Part shown: positions 8,445 to 17,365 of the stretch, in pieces
Layout: every line of letters begins with the position of its first letter
How positions within the stretch are numbered: position 1 is the first letter of the stretch
Assembly (NCBI RefSeq): GCF_001189295.1
Contig: NZ_CP012159.1
Location: forward strand, 6,836,525 to 6,900,524
Origin: Chondromyces crocatus
GTDB lineage: Bacteria > Myxococcota_A > Polyangia > Polyangiales > Polyangiaceae
Length of the DNA: 64,000 nucleotides
Direction: 5' to 3'
Made by a program: the position numbers and the translations under genes
The notes under the pieces: model-generated
The model's input: the letters and a program-made list of their open reading frames with translations, nothing else
Told to the model about the DNA's origin: nothing
The model's database searches: none

Positions 8445-9287
8445 TCAGCTCCGGGGGAACAGGAGGAGCTGCTCCGGGGCTGGCCCCGCGGGAGGGCGGA
8501 GGCGAGGTGGAGGGGCCATGCGAGGTAGCTCGGTGGCGTCGATGACCACGGGGCCGCGCGGCGGGGCGGCGAGGAGCCGTGAGCGCGGTCCCACGACGTC
8601 ACGCGCCACCTCGAGGGCCAGATCCGGGCGGTTGTTCGTCTCGGAGAGGTGCATCAGCGCGACCACGGGCGCGAGCGCGCGCCGACGCGAGAGATCCCGG
8701 AGAAGTGCGTGGGTCTGGAGGTTCGACAGGTGTCCACCCGTGCCACGGATGCGGCGCTGGAGGTACGGGGGATAAGGCCCACGCGCCAGCATCTCCTCGT
8801 CGTGGTTCGACTCGATCAGGAGCACGTCGCAGCCAGCGAGGTGGTCGGCGAGCGCGCCGGTCACCTCGCCGAGATCGGTGGCGATCGCTGCGCGACGGGT
8901 GCCGTCGGAGACGACGAGCGCGACCTGGGCGGCGTCGTGGGGCACGGGACAGGGATGGAAGGTGAGCGCGCCGATGGTGAACGGCTCCCTGGACGCGTAG
9001 CGCCGGGCGCGCGCTGGATCGCCGAGACGCGCGGCGCGTGCGGTCGCTTCGGTGGCCCAGACGGGGACACGGAGGCGTCCCGCGAAGCCGGGCGCGCTGC
9101 CCACGTGATCGCTGTGCGCGTGGGTGATGACGACCGCGTCGGGTGGCCAGGTCTCGATGCCGACGGTCGCGAGGAGCCTGCGCGCGACGACGGGTCCCAC
9201 GCCCGCGTCGACGAGCACCTGGGTGCCGCCGGAGATGAAGAGCGTCGCGTTGCCGCTGCTGCCGCTGGCGAGGATGACGATCTTCAT
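8445..9287 (-). CDS. WalJ/YycJ-like metallo-beta-lactamase-fold hydrolase
   Basis: 280 aa from the ATG at 9287 (MKIVILASGSSGN), the canonical start for this family. THAHSDHVG is the HxHxDH metal motif. Further metal-ligand regions are CPVPHDAAQVALVV, DLGEVT and LMHLSETNN. Members such as B. subtilis WalJ (YycJ) are MBL-fold 5'-3' exonucleases or hydrolases linked to DNA repair and cell-wall control; the exact substrate is not deducible here. No Shine-Dalgarno is evident. The C-terminus ends in a Pro-rich tail. Divergent from the AsmA-like gene with a ~190-nt gap. Confidence 0.88.
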   Translation of the reverse strand: MKIVILASGSSGNATLFISGGTQVLVDAGVGPVVARRLLATVGIETWPPDAVVITHAHSDHVGSAPGFAGRLRVPVWATEATARAARLGDPARARRYASREPFTIGALTFHPCPVPHDAAQVALVVSDGTRRAAIATDLGEVTGALADHLAGCDVLLIESNHDEEMLARGPYPPYLQRRIRGTGGHLSNLQTHALLRDLSRRRALAPVVALMHLSETNNRPDLALEVARDVVGPRSRLLAAPPRGPVVIDATELPRMAPPPRLRPPAGPAPEQLLLFPRS

Positions 9288-9474
9288 CGAGGTGGCGCGG
9301 CGTGGATCCCCTGGGCGGGCGGCATCGATGCGATCCGTCCGACGCTGGCCGTGCGGGCCTGGATCCCCAGGGCTCCGGCATCGGCGGCGCCCTTCGAGGG
9401 GTAACGCGGTGCGACGCCGCAACGCAAGCGTGGGTCGCCCTGGCGAGGGCACGCCCGATCCCGGAGACCAGGCG

Positions 9475-11058
9475 ATGCCACCTGGATGGCGTCTTCTCCG
9501 GGTTCGACCATCGCCAGGCTCGCACGCCAGGGCAGGCAGGGGTACAGGACGCCCGGTGACCGCGACGCCGCCTTCGCCCACCGTCCCTGCTGCCGGACAC
9601 GCCGCGCCTGCGGCAGGCCCCACGGCCCTCGCCGTCGGACACGCCGCGCACGCTGCAGGACCCACGGCCCTCGGCCCCACGATCCTTGCCGCCGGGCATG
9701 CGCCTCATGCCGCCGGACACACGGTCCCAGGAGGGCATGGGCCTCCGCCACAGCCCGTCTCCCCTACCCTCCCGGACGACGAAGGTCCGCAGCCGCCGGG
9801 CGCGCCCGCTCCCGGGTCGCCCTCACCCCGCCCACCCCGGTGGCGATGGCGGATGGCCGCCGTGGTCTTGCTGGCGATGATCGGGATCCTCGCGGGCGTC
9901 GCGGCGGTGCTCTTGCCTGGCTTCATCCGGGGCGAGATCGTGCGGCAAGCGCGCACCCGAGGGGTGGTGCTCGATCCGGGCACGATCGATCTGTCCCTCG
10001 GGGAGGTGCGGCTGCGTGACGCCAGGTTCTCGCTGGTGGGCGTGCCGGGCTCCGAGGGGACGCTCCGGCAAGCCAAGATCCTCCTCAGCGGGCTGTCACC
10101 CAGGCGGGTCGAGGTGGAAGGCGCAGCATTGCGGCTCACGGGCGTCACGTCCGTGCCAGCGCTCCAGTCGTGGTCCGCGGCTTACCACGGCACCGCAGGC
10201 GAGCTTCCCCTGTCCGCACGGGAGGTGCGTCTCGCCTTCCGGGAGCACGAGCGCGCGCCCGAGCAAGGGGCGCTCACCGCCGCGAGCTTGGCCGTCGCGC
10301 TGAAGGGGGGAGCTGCCGAGGCGACGTTGCGCGTCGGAAAGCTGGAGGTCGCTGGCCGCGCGATCGCTGACGCGGATGTTTCGGCGCGGCTCGACGCCGA
10401 AGGCCTGAGCGCCACGATCACCGCCGTGCTGACCGGTGGCGTGGCCGCGCCGCCCGTGCAGATCGCGCTGAAGCGCGCGCCTGCGCCGGATCTGCTGGTG
10501 ACCCTGCCGAAGACCGCGCTCGACGCGCTGGCCACACCCCTCGGGCTCCCGCTCGGCCTCCGAGGGGTCACCGCAGCCGGAACGATCGCCGTGCGTCTCC
10601 CGGCGCAACCTGGCGGCGCGTACCAGGCCGACGTGGATCTCTCGCTCGACGGCTACGTCCCACCCCATCCCCGAGAGCTCGATGGCATCGTCTTCGGCAA
10701 GACGACGACCATCAAGGCGCGCGCTCTGTTGCCCGAGGGCAGTCAGGTCACCGAGCTGCGCGATCTGGAGATCGCTGCGGGCGCCCTGCAGCTCCGTGGC
10801 AAGGGGACCATCCGGCAAGAGCCTGCCGACGCGCTGGCCATCCTCGATCTGAGCGGCGCCGTGCCTTGCTCGCTGCTCACGGGCTCCGCCGTCGCAGCCC
10901 ACCTCGGGCAGAGCCTCGGCACCCTGGCAGGCCGCCTGGCGCAACGCGCGCTGGCTGGCTCGGTCGCCGTCGCCGTGCACGTCGAGGCACGCGCGAGCCA
11001 GCTCCGGTCACCACGCGTCGACACGAGCGCGCGGATGGGATGTCGGCTGAACCTCTGA
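9475..11058 (+). CDS. AsmA-like single-pass inner-membrane protein with Pro/Ala/His-rich N-terminus
   Basis: 527 aa from the ATG at 9475, which has GGAGACC upstream. Residues ~25-115 are Pro/Ala/Gly/His-rich with repeated AAGHA-type units. A transmembrane helix follows (MAAVVLLAMIGILAGVAAVLLPGF, about 127-150). The remainder resembles AsmA/DUF748 periplasmic domains: 'GTIDLSLGEVRLRDARFSLVG', 'VEVEGAALRLTG' and alternating beta strands to the end. AsmA-like proteins bridge inner and outer membranes and are linked to phospholipid transport; this assignment is tentative. An alternative start at 9853 would begin at the membrane helix and remove the low-complexity part. Confidence 0.7.
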   Translation: MPPGWRLLRVRPSPGSHARAGRGTGRPVTATPPSPTVPAAGHAAPAAGPTALAVGHAAHAAGPTALGPTILAAGHAPHAAGHTVPGGHGPPPQPVSPTLPDDEGPQPPGAPAPGSPSPRPPRWRWRMAAVVLLAMIGILAGVAAVLLPGFIRGEIVRQARTRGVVLDPGTIDLSLGEVRLRDARFSLVGVPGSEGTLRQAKILLSGLSPRRVEVEGAALRLTGVTSVPALQSWSAAYHGTAGELPLSAREVRLAFREHERAPEQGALTAASLAVALKGGAAEATLRVGKLEVAGRAIADADVSARLDAEGLSATITAVLTGGVAAPPVQIALKRAPAPDLLVTLPKTALDALATPLGLPLGLRGVTAAGTIAVRLPAQPGGAYQADVDLSLDGYVPPHPRELDGIVFGKTTTIKARALLPEGSQVTELRDLEIAAGALQLRGKGTIRQEPADALAILDLSGAVPCSLLTGSAVAAHLGQSLGTLAGRLAQRALAGSVAVAVHVEARASQLRSPRVDTSARMGCRLNL

Positions 11059-11065
11059 GTCTGAA

Positions 11066-11090
11066 GGTTGCCCTCCGTACGAGGGCAACC
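11066..11090. terminator. Bidirectional hairpin between convergent genes
   Basis: Perfect 10-bp arms GGTTGCCCTC (11066-11075) and GAGGGCAACC (11081-11090) around the 5-nt loop CGTAC. It sits 7 nt after the AsmA-like stop and 16 nt beyond the HIRAN gene's stop, so it can serve both strands. Confidence 0.75.
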
Positions 11091-11106
11091 CTTCCGCGGT
11101 ACTCCC

Positions 11107-11895
11107 TCAGACGCAGCTCTCCGGCGTTCCCGTCGCTGCAGCATGGCCGGCATCCAGAGGCTCGAACTGGGCTTCGTGAAATGGGGCAACGCCCGCTGGC
11201 CACTGTGCTGTCAGACGACAGAGGACTCGGTAGTGAAGCGAGATCGGAGGCGGGTTCACCTGCTCGACGGACACGTGAACGGCCCGCCCCGTGTGGAGGA
11301 GCGCGGCAACCTCGTGGGTGAGGTAGCCGGGCATGAATCCGATGGCCTGAGCGTCCGTCGTCCAGAGCATGACGGCCTTGGGGTTCGCGTCACTCAGAGC
11401 GACCACCCTGCAGAAAAGCGGCTCCTCTGTGGCCAGTTTCTCGATGCGCTCTTCTGCTTCAGGGAAATGACCCACACCACGCAGCAGGAAGTGCGTGGTG
11501 TAGCTCCCGCTCTCGTCCCGCACTGGAGCAGCGATCAGCTCGACCCGGTCCGTTTCGCGCCTTCCACCACTCCGACCCAGGATGTCCATCGCGTCTGCAG
11601 CCGTGGGATTCAGCCCCAGCGTGCGAACGAAGGGAATGAACTCGGGACGACTCGTCGGAATGACGCGATTGGAGAAGAAGGGGAAGAGCTGCCGGCTACG
11701 GTAACTCCGGTGCAGTTCAGGAAATGCGAGGAACGGCTGGAAGCCTTGCTTCACCGCTTCGAGACAGCTCCGGATGTAGCGGAACTCGTAGAATTCCTCT
11801 CCGTCGTCGCGATGATGGACGAGGCGGCCCACCATCACGCTCGATCGCTGTTCGGGTGAAAACCACGTAACGAACAGGGTGCGCGTGGAGGTCAT
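11107..11895 (-). CDS. HIRAN-domain protein with HipS-like (HipA N-subdomain) N-terminus
   Basis: 262 aa. Residues ~5-80 (TLFVTWFSPEQRSSVMVGRL, YEFRYI, FPFFSNRVIP) resemble the N-terminal subdomain 1 of HipA, which in HipBST systems is a separate protein, HipS. Residues ~135-235 look like a HIRAN domain: FCRVVALSDANPKAVMLWTT, then IGFMPGYLTHEVAALL; HIRAN domains bind DNA ends in helicases and repair proteins. The ATG at 11895 overlaps the stop of the upstream kinase (ATGA, 4 nt), so the two are translationally coupled. A partner or inhibitor of the kinase is inferred. Both domain calls are by eye. Confidence 0.75.
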   Translation of the reverse strand: MTSTRTLFVTWFSPEQRSSVMVGRLVHHRDDGEEFYEFRYIRSCLEAVKQGFQPFLAFPELHRSYRSRQLFPFFSNRVIPTSRPEFIPFVRTLGLNPTAADAMDILGRSGGRRETDRVELIAAPVRDESGSYTTHFLLRGVGHFPEAEERIEKLATEEPLFCRVVALSDANPKAVMLWTTDAQAIGFMPGYLTHEVAALLHTGRAVHVSVEQVNPPPISLHYRVLCRLTAQWPAGVAPFHEAQFEPLDAGHAAATGTPESCV

Positions 11896-12902
11896 GAGCT
11901 GCTCCCCACCACTTTCAGGAGGGCGCGTCGGTTCTCATCCAGGAGCGCCCTGGCGAATCGACGAGCAAGCGTGCTGGCGTGTCCCTCAGGGAGCGTCTCC
12001 ACGATGCGACTCAGCGTATCATCGTCGACGCGCCAGAGCAGGTCTCGCCACATGTCGCCGGTGAGCGGAACCTTCCTGGAGGCCGTTCGAAATGCCTCGA
12101 TCGGGCTCAGCGGTCGGGGATCCGTCTCGGATGCGTAGAGTGCAGAGCGGGTCTTCTCGGCGTACTTGCGAACCGTTCGCCGAATGTCCTTTCCGGAGAG
12201 CCGAGCGGCACGATCTTCATCCCGAAGCTCGCGTCCCAAGCTCGATGCGTGATCATAGCTCGGTGCCAGGGTGGCATACCGTACCTCGACGCCAGTCCGC
12301 TGGATGATTCCCCAGTTTTCGTGATGCCGATCGGTATTGCCGATCAACGCATCGAGCAGCAGGTAACCAACGAACCAGCCGGCTGCCGCCGTGATGTCTG
12401 CTCGCAGCGCGACGTCGACGGGAGGATGAATGAGGGACTGACCGAGGGCACGCAGTACCGAATCGACCGTGTGTTGCGACGCGCGACGATAGGTGTGGGC
12501 AGGATAGTTGGGGTGGTGGTCCTGGAGCAGCTCGTTGCCATGTACGAGGACCTCTCCCCGCTCTGGTGCAATGAAGCTCCGCGTGAGCGTGCCTCGGTGA
12601 CCCTGGTAGCTCGCCAGATCGACCTCGGCACAAGGCAAGCCGAGCGCGGTACCGATCTCCGCCGCGAGCTTCTCTGACCAGTCCTCCCCTGTACCCTCTC
12701 TTGCGTATTTGAAGAGGTAGCGCTTGCCGTCGTCCGATGCGCACCAGAACTTCTGCTTGGTGCCCATCGGCTCGCCGCCGTCGTTGAACCTCTCCTCGTC
12801 GTCGTCCCACCGTCGCTCGTCATCATCCCAGCGCTCCCCGTGGCGCACGCGAGCGCGCCAGGCCTCGGAGACCTCACGGACTGGGTAGGTTGGAATGCTC
12901 AC
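11892..12902 (-). CDS. HipA-like Ser/Thr kinase (C-terminal kinase domain only)
   Basis: 336 aa with a GTG start at 12902; an ATG at 12767 (MGTKQKFW) would remove an acidic WDDDERRWDDDEERF leader. The kinase core keeps HipA-type catalytic residues: GNTDRHHENWG with Asp191 as base and Asn196 for metal binding, and Asp217 in PSYDHASSLG. The N-terminal HipA subdomain is missing and is supplied by the next gene, as in HipT/HipS. The ATP-site strand KRYLFKYAREG and GEDWSEKLAAEIGTALGLPCAEVDLA are also HipA-like. HipA kinases phosphorylate aminoacyl-tRNA synthetases or other targets and can arrest growth. No HipB-like DNA-binding gene is adjacent, which is unusual for a toxin-antitoxin locus. Confidence 0.85.
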   Translation of the reverse strand: MSIPTYPVREVSEAWRARVRHGERWDDDERRWDDDEERFNDGGEPMGTKQKFWCASDDGKRYLFKYAREGTGEDWSEKLAAEIGTALGLPCAEVDLASYQGHRGTLTRSFIAPERGEVLVHGNELLQDHHPNYPAHTYRRASQHTVDSVLRALGQSLIHPPVDVALRADITAAAGWFVGYLLLDALIGNTDRHHENWGIIQRTGVEVRYATLAPSYDHASSLGRELRDEDRAARLSGKDIRRTVRKYAEKTRSALYASETDPRPLSPIEAFRTASRKVPLTGDMWRDLLWRVDDDTLSRIVETLPEGHASTLARRFARALLDENRRALLKVVGSSS

Positions 12903-13062
12903 CGCGCGATCCTCTGGGGAACCCTCCGACGGATCAACGGAAGGCGGAGACGAAGGGCAGCAACGATCGACGGCGTCGCGGCGGAGGCGTCACGGCGGGG
13001 CCTCCCAGGCCACCGCCGCCATCGGTCGACGTGGCTCGTCAGACGGCCACGAGGCGACCGCG

Positions 13063-13335
13063 TCAGCTCAGGTTCTTGCCGGTCGCCACGTCGCGCAGGC
13101 CGGCGGCGCAGATCTCGGCGAGGGCGCGCGCCGAGACGGCGTTGTCGCCGACCACGTGCCGCACGGCGGTGGGCTTCCGCTTCGCGGCGCCCCAGCATTC
13201 CAGGACGACGACGCCATCCCGGAGGCGGGCCACCGCGGTCAGCCCGATGCCCATCTCCTCGATGAGAACTGCTGCTTCTCCTGCAATCCTGAGCCGTTCG
13301 CTCGCGTCCACCCGATCATCCTTCCCCGCATCCAT
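13063..13335 (-). CDS. Small hypothetical protein
   Basis: 90 aa from the ATG at 13335. No signal peptide or membrane helix. Contains VLIEEMGIGLTAVARLRDGVVVLECWG, a short beta-rich core, and a C-terminal helix ALAEICAAGLRDVATGK. I do not recognise the family. It lies in the same direction as the HipA-like kinase, 160 nt upstream of it, so co-transcription is possible but not shown. Upstream in-frame codons to 13572 exist, but that region reads as low-complexity Pro/Arg and is not favoured. Confidence 0.6.
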   Translation of the reverse strand: MDAGKDDRVDASERLRIAGEAAVLIEEMGIGLTAVARLRDGVVVLECWGAAKRKPTAVRHVVGDNAVSARALAEICAAGLRDVATGKNLS

Positions 13336-13646
13336 GGCTGGCTTATAACGCGTGTGCGCGTCGAGAGCACGATGTCCTGCCGCTTTCGGGGGACGCCGCG
13401 TTTCCGGGTTCACAGCGGCACGAAGCAGGGGCGCACCTCGCTCGATGGAGGGCGGAAGGCGCCGTGGAGGCGCGCACTCGGCCTGGATCCGAGCGAGACG
13501 AGGCGGCCCGACCCGCGCCTGCGCGAACGGGTCCCGGCGCGCCCCGGGGGCTGCTAGGGGTCTGACAGCCACGACGGTGCCCCGCCGTCCGCGCGCAGGA
13601 AATGCGGGAGGTGGGGCTCCGTCGGCGTCGGAACGTGGACTGCACC

Positions 13647-14996
13647 ATGACGTCTTCCTTGCCCGAGCCAGCCGTACGGACGCGCGCGAGCACCCGCGAG
13701 ATCTTCGGGTGGGCGATGTTCGACTTCGCCAACTCCAGCTACACGACCGTGATCATCACGGTCGTCTTCAGCGTGATCTTCCCGAAGATCATCGTCGGGG
13801 ACGCGCCGACGTACCGGCAGGGCAACCTGTTCTGGAGCGTCGCGCTCAGCGTCAGCTACGGCCTGGTCGTGCTCACGGCGCCGTGGCTGGGCGCGCTCAT
13901 GGACTTCCGGGCGGCGAAGAAGCGGTTCCTGCTCGCGAGCTGTCTGGTGACGGTGGCGGCGACGGCGGCGCTCTACTGGGCGACGCCGGGGCGGGTCGGG
14001 CTGGCGATGATCCTGCTCATCGTCAGCAACTACGGCTTCGCGGTGGGCGAGTCGTTCGCGGCGGCGTTCTTGCCGGATCTCGGGCCCAAGGAGGCGCTCG
14101 GGCGCATCTCGGGCTACGCCTGGGGGCTCGGGTACCTGGGCGGGCTGGTGAGCACGGCGCTGGTGGTGTTCACGGTCGGTCCGCAGGAGCCGGACAATCT
14201 GGCGCAGCTCCGCTGGGTCGGTCCGATGACGGCGGTCTTCTTTCTGCTCGCGGCGCTGCCGACGTTCGCGTTCCTGAAGGAGCGGGGGACACCGCAGGCG
14301 CTACCGGCGGGAGAGAGCCTGGCGCGGCTGGGCTTCGCGCGGCTCCGGACGACGATCCGGGAGCTGCACGCGTTCGAGGATCTGGTCTGGTTCTTCGGGG
14401 GGCTGTTCTTCGCGACGGCGGGGCTGTCGATCGTGATCAGCTTCGCTTTCATCTACGGCGATCAGGTGGTGCGCTGGCAGCCGCGCTCGCAGCTGCTCAT
14501 GTTCGTGCTCACCAACCTGTCGGCGGCCGGTGGCGCGGTGCTGTTCGGCGCGCTCCAGGACCGGTGGGGGAACCTGAAGACCTACCGGCTGACGTTGCTG
14601 ATCTGGGGCCTCGCGGTGGTGGGGATCCACCAGACGAAGACGCTGGCCGCGATCATCGGCAAGGCGGTGGGCGGGGCGTGGGCGGCGGAGGATGTGTACC
14701 TGCTCGTGGGGACGCTGGCGGGGCTGTGCCTGGGGGCGACGCAGTCGGCAGGTCGGACGGTGGTGGCGGTGTTCGCGCCGGCGTCCAGGTCGGGGGAGCT
14801 GTTCGGGCTCTGGGGGGTCTGCGGGAAGCTGGCGTCGATCGTGGGGCTGCTTTCACTGGGTCTGCTCCAGAGCGCGCTGGGTCTGGAGCGCGCCATCCTG
14901 GTGTGTGGGGGGTTCTTCTTCGCGGCGTGGCTGCTCAGCCTGAAGGTGGACGAGCGGCGCGGGATGGCCACGGCGCGTCGCCACGAGGGAGCGTAG
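13647..14996 (+). CDS. MFS transporter, UMF1/Atg22-like
   Basis: 449 aa from the ATG at 13647 (MTSSLPEP); an in-frame ATG at 13602 adds 15 Arg-rich residues. About twelve transmembrane helices are visible. The opening IFGWAMFDFANSSYTTVIITVVFSVIFP is characteristic of the UMF1 family (vacuolar effluxer Atg22-like), which exports amino acids or small metabolites; the substrate here is unknown. Other typical features are GALMDFRAAKKRFLLA in loop 2-3 and 'LCLGATQSAGRTVVAVFAPASRSGELFGLWG' late in the protein. It is followed 74 nt later by the acyltransferase gene. Confidence 0.9.
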   Translation: MTSSLPEPAVRTRASTREIFGWAMFDFANSSYTTVIITVVFSVIFPKIIVGDAPTYRQGNLFWSVALSVSYGLVVLTAPWLGALMDFRAAKKRFLLASCLVTVAATAALYWATPGRVGLAMILLIVSNYGFAVGESFAAAFLPDLGPKEALGRISGYAWGLGYLGGLVSTALVVFTVGPQEPDNLAQLRWVGPMTAVFFLLAALPTFAFLKERGTPQALPAGESLARLGFARLRTTIRELHAFEDLVWFFGGLFFATAGLSIVISFAFIYGDQVVRWQPRSQLLMFVLTNLSAAGGAVLFGALQDRWGNLKTYRLTLLIWGLAVVGIHQTKTLAAIIGKAVGGAWAAEDVYLLVGTLAGLCLGATQSAGRTVVAVFAPASRSGELFGLWGVCGKLASIVGLLSLGLLQSALGLERAILVCGGFFFAAWLLSLKVDERRGMATARRHEGA

Positions 14997-15070
14997 GCGC
15001 GGGCGGAGGCGCGCGAAGAGGTCGGCAAGCGGCTTCCCTCCGGCCCGGCCGCAAGGTACGGCAGGCGTCG

Positions 15071-16012
15071 GTGCTGACGATCCCGAGAGAGCCCCGCCCG
15101 AGCCTCGGCGCGGTCCGCGATGCGCTCGCCGCGCTCTTGGAGAAGCGGCACGAGCCGGCTCGGCCCGACGATCTCGACGCGCGGGATCCGGCGTTCGTTT
15201 CGCGTGTGCTGCCGCTGCTGGGGCTGCTCTACGACGATTACTTCCGGTGCGAGACCGAGCTGGAGGAGGACATTCCGGAAGGTCCGTTCCTCGCGGTGGC
15301 GAACCACAACGCGATGACGGGGACGCCCGACATGTTCTGCCACATGGTGGCGTACTGGCGGCGCTACGGGACGACGCGGCCGGCGTACGGGTTGATGCAC
15401 GATGTGCCGTTCCACTTCCCGTACGCGGGGGCGTGGCTGAACGCGGGCGGGGCCATCGCGGCGAGCCCCGACAACGCGCGGCGAGCGCTGGACCGGGGGG
15501 CGGCGGTGCTGGTGTTCCCGGGGGGCGACATGGACGCGTGCAAGCCGACGCGGGCGCAGTACACGATCCGGTTCGGGGGGCGGCGGGGGTTCGTGCGGGC
15601 CGCCATCCGCGCGCAGGTGCCGATCGTGCCGGTGGTGAGCGTGGGGGCGCACCAGTCGCTGTACATCGCGACGGATGGGCGGGACATCGCGGAGCGGCTG
15701 CGCTTGCCAGAGCTGCTGCGCTCGAACGTGGCGCCCATCGGGTTCGCGCTCCCGTGGGGGCTCATCCTGGGGGTGCCGCTGCCGCACCTGCCGCCGCCGG
15801 TGAAGGTGCACACGCGGATCCTGCGGCAGATCGAGCTGGATCTACCGCCGGAGGCGGCGGACGCGCCAGGGATCGTCGAGGAGGTGTTCCAGCGGGTGGT
15901 GGGGGTGATGCAGGCGGCGCTCGATGATCTGCGGCGCCAAGGGCGGCACGGGCTGTTCCCGCGCCGGGAGATGGGGATCAGGGCGCTGGGCGCTGCTCCA
16001 CGGGGCCGCTGA
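15071..16012 (+). CDS. Lysophospholipid acyltransferase, MGAT/DGAT-like
   Basis: 313 aa from a GTG at 15071 (no better start is visible; TTG or more distant starts are possible). The acyltransferase core is recognisable: FLAVANHNAMTGTPDM in place of the HxxxxD block, AYGLMHDVPF, AWLNAGGAIAAS, and VLVFPGGDMDACKP, which matches the FPGG variant typical of the diacyl/monoacylglycerol acyltransferase-like branch instead of FPEGTRS. It probably esterifies a glycerol, sterol or lysolipid acceptor at the inner membrane. Its 3' end overlaps the convergent DUF2341 gene by 35 nt. Confidence 0.82.
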   Translation: MLTIPREPRPSLGAVRDALAALLEKRHEPARPDDLDARDPAFVSRVLPLLGLLYDDYFRCETELEEDIPEGPFLAVANHNAMTGTPDMFCHMVAYWRRYGTTRPAYGLMHDVPFHFPYAGAWLNAGGAIAASPDNARRALDRGAAVLVFPGGDMDACKPTRAQYTIRFGGRRGFVRAAIRAQVPIVPVVSVGAHQSLYIATDGRDIAERLRLPELLRSNVAPIGFALPWGLILGVPLPHLPPPVKVHTRILRQIELDLPPEAADAPGIVEEVFQRVVGVMQAALDDLRRQGRHGLFPRREMGIRALGAAPRGR

Positions 16013-17270
16013 GGGTGGCCATCTGGGCGCGCATGGAGCGGTACTGCGCCAGGATCCAGCCGGCGCTGCGCGCTGCGTTCGCGATACGGATCTCGTCGAG
16101 CTGACCGTTGAAGCGATCCACGGGGCCGAACGCTGCACCGATCCAGCCGGTCTGGGCTTCGGCATTCAGGCCCTGATTGATTCCAGTCCGCTCATTTCTG
16201 AGCACACCATCGACGTACAGACGCATGAACCCGGCATTCCGGTCGATCACCAGGGTGGCGTAATGCCACTGGTTGTCGCGCACCATGCCGGGGCTGACGC
16301 CGGTGGAATGGAGTTCGTAGGGTGTTTTCTGCCCAGGGCCACAGCCATTCGCCGCCGCGGTGAAGGTACCGGTGACGCCAGCAGGAGCGTCTCTCAACTC
16401 CAGCGCCCAGCCACGACACGCATTCTCTTGATTGATGAGGGTGATCACGCCGGTCGCGTTGGTTTGAAACCAGGCCTCGATGGTCCGGGTTGCACCTTGA
16501 AAAGCGCTGATCCCGTTGATGTTCTCCAGGATGAGGTGCTGGTTGGTGCCGTTGAACGACATCGCGCGCGCCATGGGACCATTCGTGGTGGTCGGCCCGC
16601 CGTTCTCGAGCGCATTGTAGACGCCCCGGCTGTCACGCAATTCATTGTCCTCTTTGAAGTGGTAGACGCCCAGGAACCCCGCCCAGACCTCGGGAGGAGC
16701 CTGCACGTTGGCGGCGCTGTCGTTGCCGTAATACAGCCAGATGCGGCTTTGCCCCGGCTCGATGCGGGGCACCCGAACCCAGAGCACCGCCGACTCGTCG
16801 CTGTCGAGGTCGTCGTCCCACTGCTCGATCTCGTACGGAAGGGCAGCTTGCTGGCCCTCCACGACGAAGCGCAGATCGCGCCCGTCCTCACGCACCTGCC
16901 CGAGCGAGCTGATCGCCTGCGCGCTGATGCGCACCATCAGCGGGAACTCCTCCAGCACCTCGTTGCCCGTGTGGTTGATCTCGATGCGCACCCGCCGTGC
17001 GTAGGCGTTGTCCCACCACGGCACCACCGGCCCACCACCGGCGCCCCCCGTCCCACCCTCGCCTCCCACGCCACCTGCGCCACCCGCACCACCAGGCGCA
17101 TCCTCGCCGCCCGTTCCAGGCTCTCCTGCGCCGCTGCCAGCACCGGATCCACCGCCCCCTGAAGCGCTCGTACTCGTTCCGCCGCTCGCTGACGGTCCTT
17201 CGCCTTCCACCGACAGCACGCAAGCAACCAGGAGGGGTAGAGGAAGCAAAAGCCAGGTGCGCGTTTTCAC
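15978..17270 (-). CDS. DUF2341 and LamG-like surface lipoprotein
   Basis: 430 aa, ATG at 17270. The signal ends LLVACVLS with Cys17 as likely lipidation site, followed by a ~60-residue Gly/Ala/Ser linker. Residues ~85-180 (WWDNAYARRVRIEINHTGNEVLEEFPLMVRIS to IWLYYGND) form a DUF2341 domain. Residues ~195-420 are a LamG/concanavalin-like fold: GVYHFKEDNELRDSRG, MSFNGTNQHLIL, IEAWFQT, LVIDRNAGFMRLYVDGVL and FNGQLDEIRIANAARSAGWI. This domain pair is common in outer-surface proteins that bind glycans. It is divergent from the kinase operon across a 95-nt promoter gap. Confidence 0.9.
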   Translation of the reverse strand: MKTRTWLLLPLPLLVACVLSVEGEGPSASGGTSTSASGGGGSGAGSGAGEPGTGGEDAPGGAGGAGGVGGEGGTGGAGGGPVVPWWDNAYARRVRIEINHTGNEVLEEFPLMVRISAQAISSLGQVREDGRDLRFVVEGQQAALPYEIEQWDDDLDSDESAVLWVRVPRIEPGQSRIWLYYGNDSAANVQAPPEVWAGFLGVYHFKEDNELRDSRGVYNALENGGPTTTNGPMARAMSFNGTNQHLILENINGISAFQGATRTIEAWFQTNATGVITLINQENACRGWALELRDAPAGVTGTFTAAANGCGPGQKTPYELHSTGVSPGMVRDNQWHYATLVIDRNAGFMRLYVDGVLRNERTGINQGLNAEAQTGWIGAAFGPVDRFNGQLDEIRIANAARSAGWILAQYRSMRAQMATLSGPVEQRPAP

Positions 17271-17365
17271 GATCCCGATCTTAACGCAGCTCCGTGCTCT
17301 CGGGGTCCAGCAGGTCGGCGTGCTCTGGAAAACCTCACCTGTTCAGGTAGTCTCCGGGCATCACC

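Noticed and set aside
11107-13335. Classic hipBA toxin-antitoxin operon
   Set aside because: No HipB-like helix-turn-helix protein lies within the cluster; the 90-aa protein upstream does not resemble one. It is reported instead as a split kinase module.
13352-15070. N-terminal extension of the acyltransferase
   Set aside because: The frame stays open back to 13352 but runs through the MFS gene in another frame; only the part from 15071 has acyltransferase motifs.
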